From: Paraspadella gotoi
Lineage: Eukaryota > Chaetognatha
DNA: 64,000 nt
Assembly: GCA_051294375.1 (NCBI GenBank)
Contig: CM119271.1
Span: 13,512,263-13,576,262 of the forward strand
Reading direction: 5' to 3'
Shown here: positions 59,412 to 64,000 of the stretch, one piece after another
How the letters are laid out: each line of letters starts with the position of its first letter
How positions within the stretch are numbered: position 1 is the first letter of the stretch
Translations under genes and position numbers: made by a program
The notes under the pieces: model-generated
The model's input: the letters and a program-made list of their open reading frames with translations, nothing else
The model's database searches: none
What the model was told of the DNA's origin: nothing

Positions 59412-60870
59412 TTCACGTTGATTGCCCATTTTTTGATTGGCAACAACAAAAAAATTTTATACTTGCATAAAAGAGGAAGGAAGTTAATGGAATTATTTTC
59501 CGACATAAAATCCGGCGCAGTAGATTATGATAAAAAACTTATTACTTTAAGTTGTCTGAGGGACCAAATAGTATAAAGTTAGCTGTATGATTACAATAAA
59601 AGTTCAAATATCGTGGCAGTACAATACATTAATTAATTTGTTAACTTCTTTATAGTTAACCACAACGATATTGCATGTTGATTAGTTGATATAAACAAGA
59701 ATAGCGTAATTCAAATAATTGGTTGCTGCCTTCAGTGATTGCTATCGGCATGTGTTTTTTTTCGCTGGACATAATTCATGGCAATGAACATAACATGATG
59801 TTGATATGACTACATTGAGGGTACAACTCTACTTTCATAGGCCCATGTATTTTATAATACACACACGGCCATAGGAATTACACTGTTGTGTTCGTTTAAT
59901 AGTATATATTTAGGATTTTCCTGAAAGCGGCGGCGGCTAGGCAGTTCCCCCTTAAATTTGAGGTTTCTTTTTTTCCCTGTTCTATAAATGAGCATAGTAA
60001 CCATAGGAAAATAGATACATACAATTTTTAACATAAGTGGACATTAGACCGACCGACCGCCGATCCTAAAAGTGAGTTTATAGAAGTTGCGAAGTACTCC
60101 GTCTCCGCGCCTCCACTAGCGGTCGCAAACTAAAATGGGAAGATTATTCAAGAAATAATCCCCTGATCGCTTCGTTTTTATTGCAACGCCCTGATGTGAG
60201 AAATAGTCGTAGTTTTATCATTTTTTACTAATACTTCGATAAAAAATGTTGTCATGGTGGCATGGGGTATGTAGGCTGTTCCAAAAAGACGTGCTGGCGA
60301 TGTGGGTTAGCAATTTTTAATTGTAAATGTTTTTTATTTTAAAACGGAAAATAATATGCGAATTCTCAGAATAAGTTCGAAAGCGACGTTACCAAAAACC
60401 TCAGTACCTAATCTCCAGCATCCGCGGCTCGTATGGCCTCGCCGCATCGATACGTGGACACTTATTTTTATCGCGCTACCCCTTTGTGCACCCGTCAATG
60501 TTTGAAATAAAATTAAAATCGGTTTTTTTTTCGATAGTAAGTAAGATTAGTAAGTAACAGTTTTTAAAGACTAACCCATATTGCTACTTGTATGGTTCGA
60601 TGGGAAAATAAAAATAAATGATTGATATCATCGATCGCTAAATTTTTTTTAATTCGGGGGTGAGTGTGTACAGCAGAATCGAGTCAAAGTCATTTCCCGT
60701 TTGGCGCTCAAGTAGAGCAACAAGGAAAACGACAATCATATCGTCGATTTTGTCATAATCTCTCTTCTCTCTCGTATCTCTCACGCTCTTCTCCTATCTC
60801 TTTCTCTGCTGTTAGATCTTTCTTTTTATTTTTCTCGTCTCTCGTGCTCGCCTCTCCTCTCCTCTCTCTA
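59410..60870 (-). repeat. Right arm of the 2.7-kb inverted duplication
   Basis: The inverted counterpart of 58180-59355. It contains an inverted dispersed element at about 59700-60110 and insertions relative to the left arm, such as ggcatggggtatgtagg-like sequence near 60260. It is longer than the left arm by about 285 bp. Confidence 0.85.
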
Positions 60871-60887
60871 TTACTCTCTTTCTTTTT

Positions 60888-60889
<2 letters not shown>

Positions 60890-60933
<44 letters not shown>

Positions 60934-61004
60934 TCTCTGCTCTCGTTCTCATCTCTCTCTTCTTTATATTTCTCTCCTTTATTTTTAGTATTCGTCTCGT
61001 CCTT

Positions 61005-61047
<43 letters not shown>

Positions 61048-61060
61048 GTCTCTCTCTCTT

Positions 61061-61091
<31 letters not shown>

Positions 61092-61206
61092 CCCTCACAC
61101 TTATTTTTTTCTCCAAACGTTCCATCAACTGTTGTGCGTCCGCCGGCGTCACCTAGCATCCGACCCGGCGATCATGTGCTAAACAGCATCTTACATCTGG
61201 AAGGGT

Positions 61207-61283
<77 letters not shown>

Positions 61284-61290
61284 GAGAGAC
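60890..61290. repeat. CT arrays followed by a GA array
   Basis: CT-rich arrays at 60890-60918 and 61010-61092, then ~110 bp of mixed sequence, then (GA)n at 61210-61288. A 25-N gap follows at 61323-61347. Leu/Ser and Arg/Glu frames are spurious. Confidence 0.9.
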
Positions 61291-61347
61291 GTTCATGGTT
61301 CACGCAGTCTCGCAAGATAATCNNNNNNNNNNNNNNNNNNNNNNNNN

Positions 61348-62115
61348 GTCCGATGGCGATGACGAATCAGTGAGACATCACCTGTTATAAAACAATGAAT
61401 CACATTCCTTTAAATTCTTCGAGATTTTTTTGTTTTTATTAATAACAAAATTACAAAAACAGTATCTGTGTAAAAGACTAGAAAACGGTAAACAAGTAAA
61501 AACTAAACTATTAAAATTCAACAAAAACAAAAGGCACTCACGTTTAAAATGGAATCATGAATAAAATGTCATGAACTAATTCATAAGAAACTATAAAATA
61601 TAACGTTCAAAGATGAGATGTCAAAATAAAAAAAAAACAGAAAAAGTAAAAAATGAAATAAGTCGAGTATAAAATGGAAGCGACGTTAATAAAACGTCAT
61701 CGAGATTTTTTTTTAAACGCCAATTTTTGTTTTGTTTGTTTATTAATACCAAATACAGTATTGACAGTGTTTAAGACTAGAAAACGGTAAAAGAGTCATC
61801 GAGCTTATTTTTTAATAATATCAAAAACGATATTAACACAATAAAATAACAGAGTAAAATGACTGGAATGGTATAGGATACCGTATCAATAAAAGCGTCG
61901 TTTTTTTATGTTAATAACTAATTAATAATTCATAATTCATCGAGCTTGGATTTTTTTTTAAATATTACCAATATAACTGTATTAACACAAAGCATGGAAT
62001 TTCCGCCATTGTCAATATTGATGCCTTATATAGACGCTGATTTTGTCTCTTCAATTGTGTCCATCGTTTTGAACTAATTGCACCACATATCAATAAATAT
62101 CCGGATTAATCTACA
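61348..62115. other. A/T-rich sequence with loose internal repetition
   Basis: The phrases agactagaaaacggtaaa (61472 and 61770), catcgagatttttttttaaa-like and cagtatt/acagtat words recur two or three times at irregular spacing, suggesting a degenerate ~290-bp duplication. No gene is seen. Confidence 0.5.
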
Positions 62116-62119
62116 TTTT

Positions 62120-62120
62120 G

Positions 62121-62172
<52 letters not shown>

Positions 62173-62634
62173 GTCTCATCTCTCTCTCTATATCTCCCTT
62201 CTTATTCTCTCTCTTCTCTCTCTCTCTCTACTCTCGTCTCTCTCTCTCCCTTCCTCTCGTCTCCTCTCTCTTCTCTCTCTCTCTCTCTCTCCTCTCCTCT
62301 CTCTCCCCTCTCCCCCTCTCTCTCTCCCTCCCTCCTCCTCTCTTCCCCCTTCCCTTCTTCTCTCTCTCTCTCTCTCCCCCTCTCTCTCTTCTCTNNNNNN
62401 NNNNNNNNNNNNNNNNNNNNNNNNNNNNNNNNNNNNNNNNNNNNNNNNNNNNNNNNNNNNNNNNNNNNNNNNNNNNNNNNNNNNNNNNNNNNNNNNNNNN
62501 NNNNNNNNNNNNNNNNNNNNNNNNNNNNNNNNNNNNNNNNNNNNNNNNNNNNNNNNNNNNNNNNNNNNNNNNNNNNNNNNNNNNNNNNNNNNNNNNNNNN
62601 NNNNNNNNNNNNNNNNNNNNNNNNNNNNNNNNNN
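62120..62634. repeat. CT-rich array ending in a 240-N gap
   Basis: CT dinucleotides and TCC-rich variants run from about 62122 to 62394. N covers 62395-62634, so the true length of the array is unknown. Confidence 0.9.
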
Positions 62635-62739
62635 TGATAAAATTAAAATGCAGAACGAGATTCAAGATCAGAGGATTTGTTGTCGTCGTTGTTATTGTTA
62701 TTCGCGGATGCCTGCGAATGGCAGGTGGAGAGTCATGAG

Positions 62740-62900
62740 GCATCAGGTCGCAGCTGCATCTGCGCTTTTGTATTTTGCTTAATGACTGCATCTGCTTTTC
62801 TGCGTTTGGCTCAATGACTGCATCTGCTTTGAATGCATTTTTCTCAATGCCTGCATTTTCGGTATATCTGCTCAATGACTGCATCTGCTTTAATGCTACC
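62740..62900 (+). repeat. ~31-bp tandem repeat
   Basis: aatgactgcatctgctttt occurs at about 62781, aatgactgcatctgctttg at 62813, a diverged aatgcctgcat at 62845 and aatgactgcatctgcttta at 62874. Each is preceded by tgct or ctc, about five units in all. Confidence 0.8.
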
Positions 62901-63264
62901 GCTGGACTGTTACGGTTTAATTTTTTTTGGGACGTCAATAAATCTAGATTGATGGTAGTAATATAACTACTATGGTTATCAATTAAATTTTCTTTAGTTA
63001 TTAATTAGGTTAAAGGCAATTTATAAACTCATCATTGGATGTTTGTTATATTTTAGCTCATTGTTGTATTTATTTATATGCCAAGTAGCATATATTAATG
63101 ATAAACAAATGTCATTAAATTGAGACGAGAATAAAATAATATATAAATAATAAATAATAAATAAATAATTATAATATATTGGTTGTACCAATTTCATAGC
63201 ATTCCCTGATCTAATACTTAAGGGAGTGGTCTTTTCATACAATTGAAATATTCTTTAAAATATT

Positions 63265-63435
63265 ATACCACTTCATTGATAGAGAAGCCAGGTACTCTGG
63301 GAGTGAATAAACGAGACTGTGAGAGAGTCTTGATTGAAAGCTTCCAGGGACCTGCTATGTCATTATCTTGTAAGAGTGATGGAGGCCTTAAAACACCAAA
63401 GCCTGTCCAAAGTCAGGGGCAAGATAGCTTATTTA
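63265..63435 (+). repeat. Interspersed repeat, inverted partner of 47830-47975
   Basis: Contains gatagagaagccaggtac, gactgtgagagagtcttgat, gaaagcttccagggacctgc and gctatgtcattatcttgtaa. Reverse complements of these are at 47830-47975. The 66-codon frame across it is part of the repeat. Sequence on to 63700 is AT-rich with nothing recognised. Confidence 0.8.
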
Positions 63436-63814
63436 TCAAATGAATGAATAATTTTTACATTGATTGTACAAATTTCATATCATCTAATTCGAAGTTTTGT
63501 TTTGTTAAATTTGTTAAATTTAGCTTTCAAATTTCTGTATTAGAATATTCTTTGCACACTGCTTGTTAATCAGTCACTTTATTTGAGCCCAAAAAAAAAG
63601 ATCACATTAGTTTGATTGTTTAATTTATACATTTATATTTCATTCTCAACAGTCAACTCTTTAAAAACTGAAAACGAATTTCGAGGTTAAGATGAACTAA
63701 TGAACCAAAAGCTAGAAAGAGGAGGAAGAGCAAAAAGGAAGGAAGAAGAAGAAGAAAATAAAAAGGAAACGAACGATCATCGGAAAGCAAACGTGAGAGA
63801 GCGAGTTATGACAC

Positions 63815-63820
63815 AGAGAA

Positions 63821-63858
<38 letters not shown>

Positions 63859-64000
63859 TAATAGCTTTATGTTTACGCTCCATTTACGAGCAGCCAAACA
63901 ATAAGGAGAGAGAGAGAAAAAAAATGGAAAGAAAAATATGAGGAAAAGGAAACAGTGAACTCTCTGTCTCTCTCTCTCTCTCTATTTCTCTCTCTCTCTC
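63815..64000. repeat. GA then CT microsatellites at the window end
   Basis: GA runs at about 63815-63858 and 63905-63920, then CT runs from 63958 to the window edge. Confidence 0.9.

Overview
The window looks like nuclear DNA of an invertebrate animal. The evidence is a decayed non-LTR (LINE) reverse transcriptase with a YADD box, a 61-nt eukaryotic tRNA-Lys(CUU)-like sequence, a tRNA-derived SINE-like unit, and very heavy microsatellite content (GA/CT, CGT/ACG, TTTC/TTCC, ATCC). There are no bacterial-style gene clusters. I cannot name the phylum. No complete protein-coding gene can be supported. Most long open frames are simple-repeat translations (Leu/Ser, Glu/Arg, Ser/His). A few non-repetitive stretches may be exons: 3030-3515, 50508-50753, 53394-53700, 55590-55953, and more weakly 11918-12142, 49520-50011, 51554-51770 and 57238-57680.

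The dominant architecture is duplication. A noisy direct repeat occupies 22-480 and 2264-2738. Two segments (about 5.1-9.97 kb and 10.44-13.73 kb) share blocks in the same order. Four inverted duplications follow: a ~17-kb one (13775-30520, centre near 22490), one at 35356-40810 (centre near 37778), a short one at 42690-44168, and one at 58180-60870 (centre near 59385). The largest carries mirrored copies of the LINE, a G-rich minisatellite, a purine/pyrimidine tract, CpG-dense blocks and a 13/26-bp minisatellite.

The region has nine gaps of exactly 25 N and six larger ones. Outer edges of two inverted repeats touch 25-N gaps, one 25-N gap has the same ~55 bp on both sides, and in the largest inverted repeat the left arm is clearly more indel-ridden than the right. 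This pattern fits gap filling or extension with error-prone long reads, or chimeric inverted molecules, at least as well as real palindromic chromosome structure. The palindromes are therefore flagged as the most striking signal but with an assembly-artefact explanation first.

Other content: minisatellites (a 2.1-kb TCATCG array at 31985-34125, a 42-bp array, a ~31-bp array, an ACAATGA array), a dispersed element with a GTCGGTC core and a conserved body (seen at about 4.6, 5.8, 10.9, 22.1/22.8, 40.9, 58.8 and 60.0 kb), and a region between about 48.9 and 58 kb that is the least repetitive and the best place to look for real exons. I saw no coherent multi-gene system.
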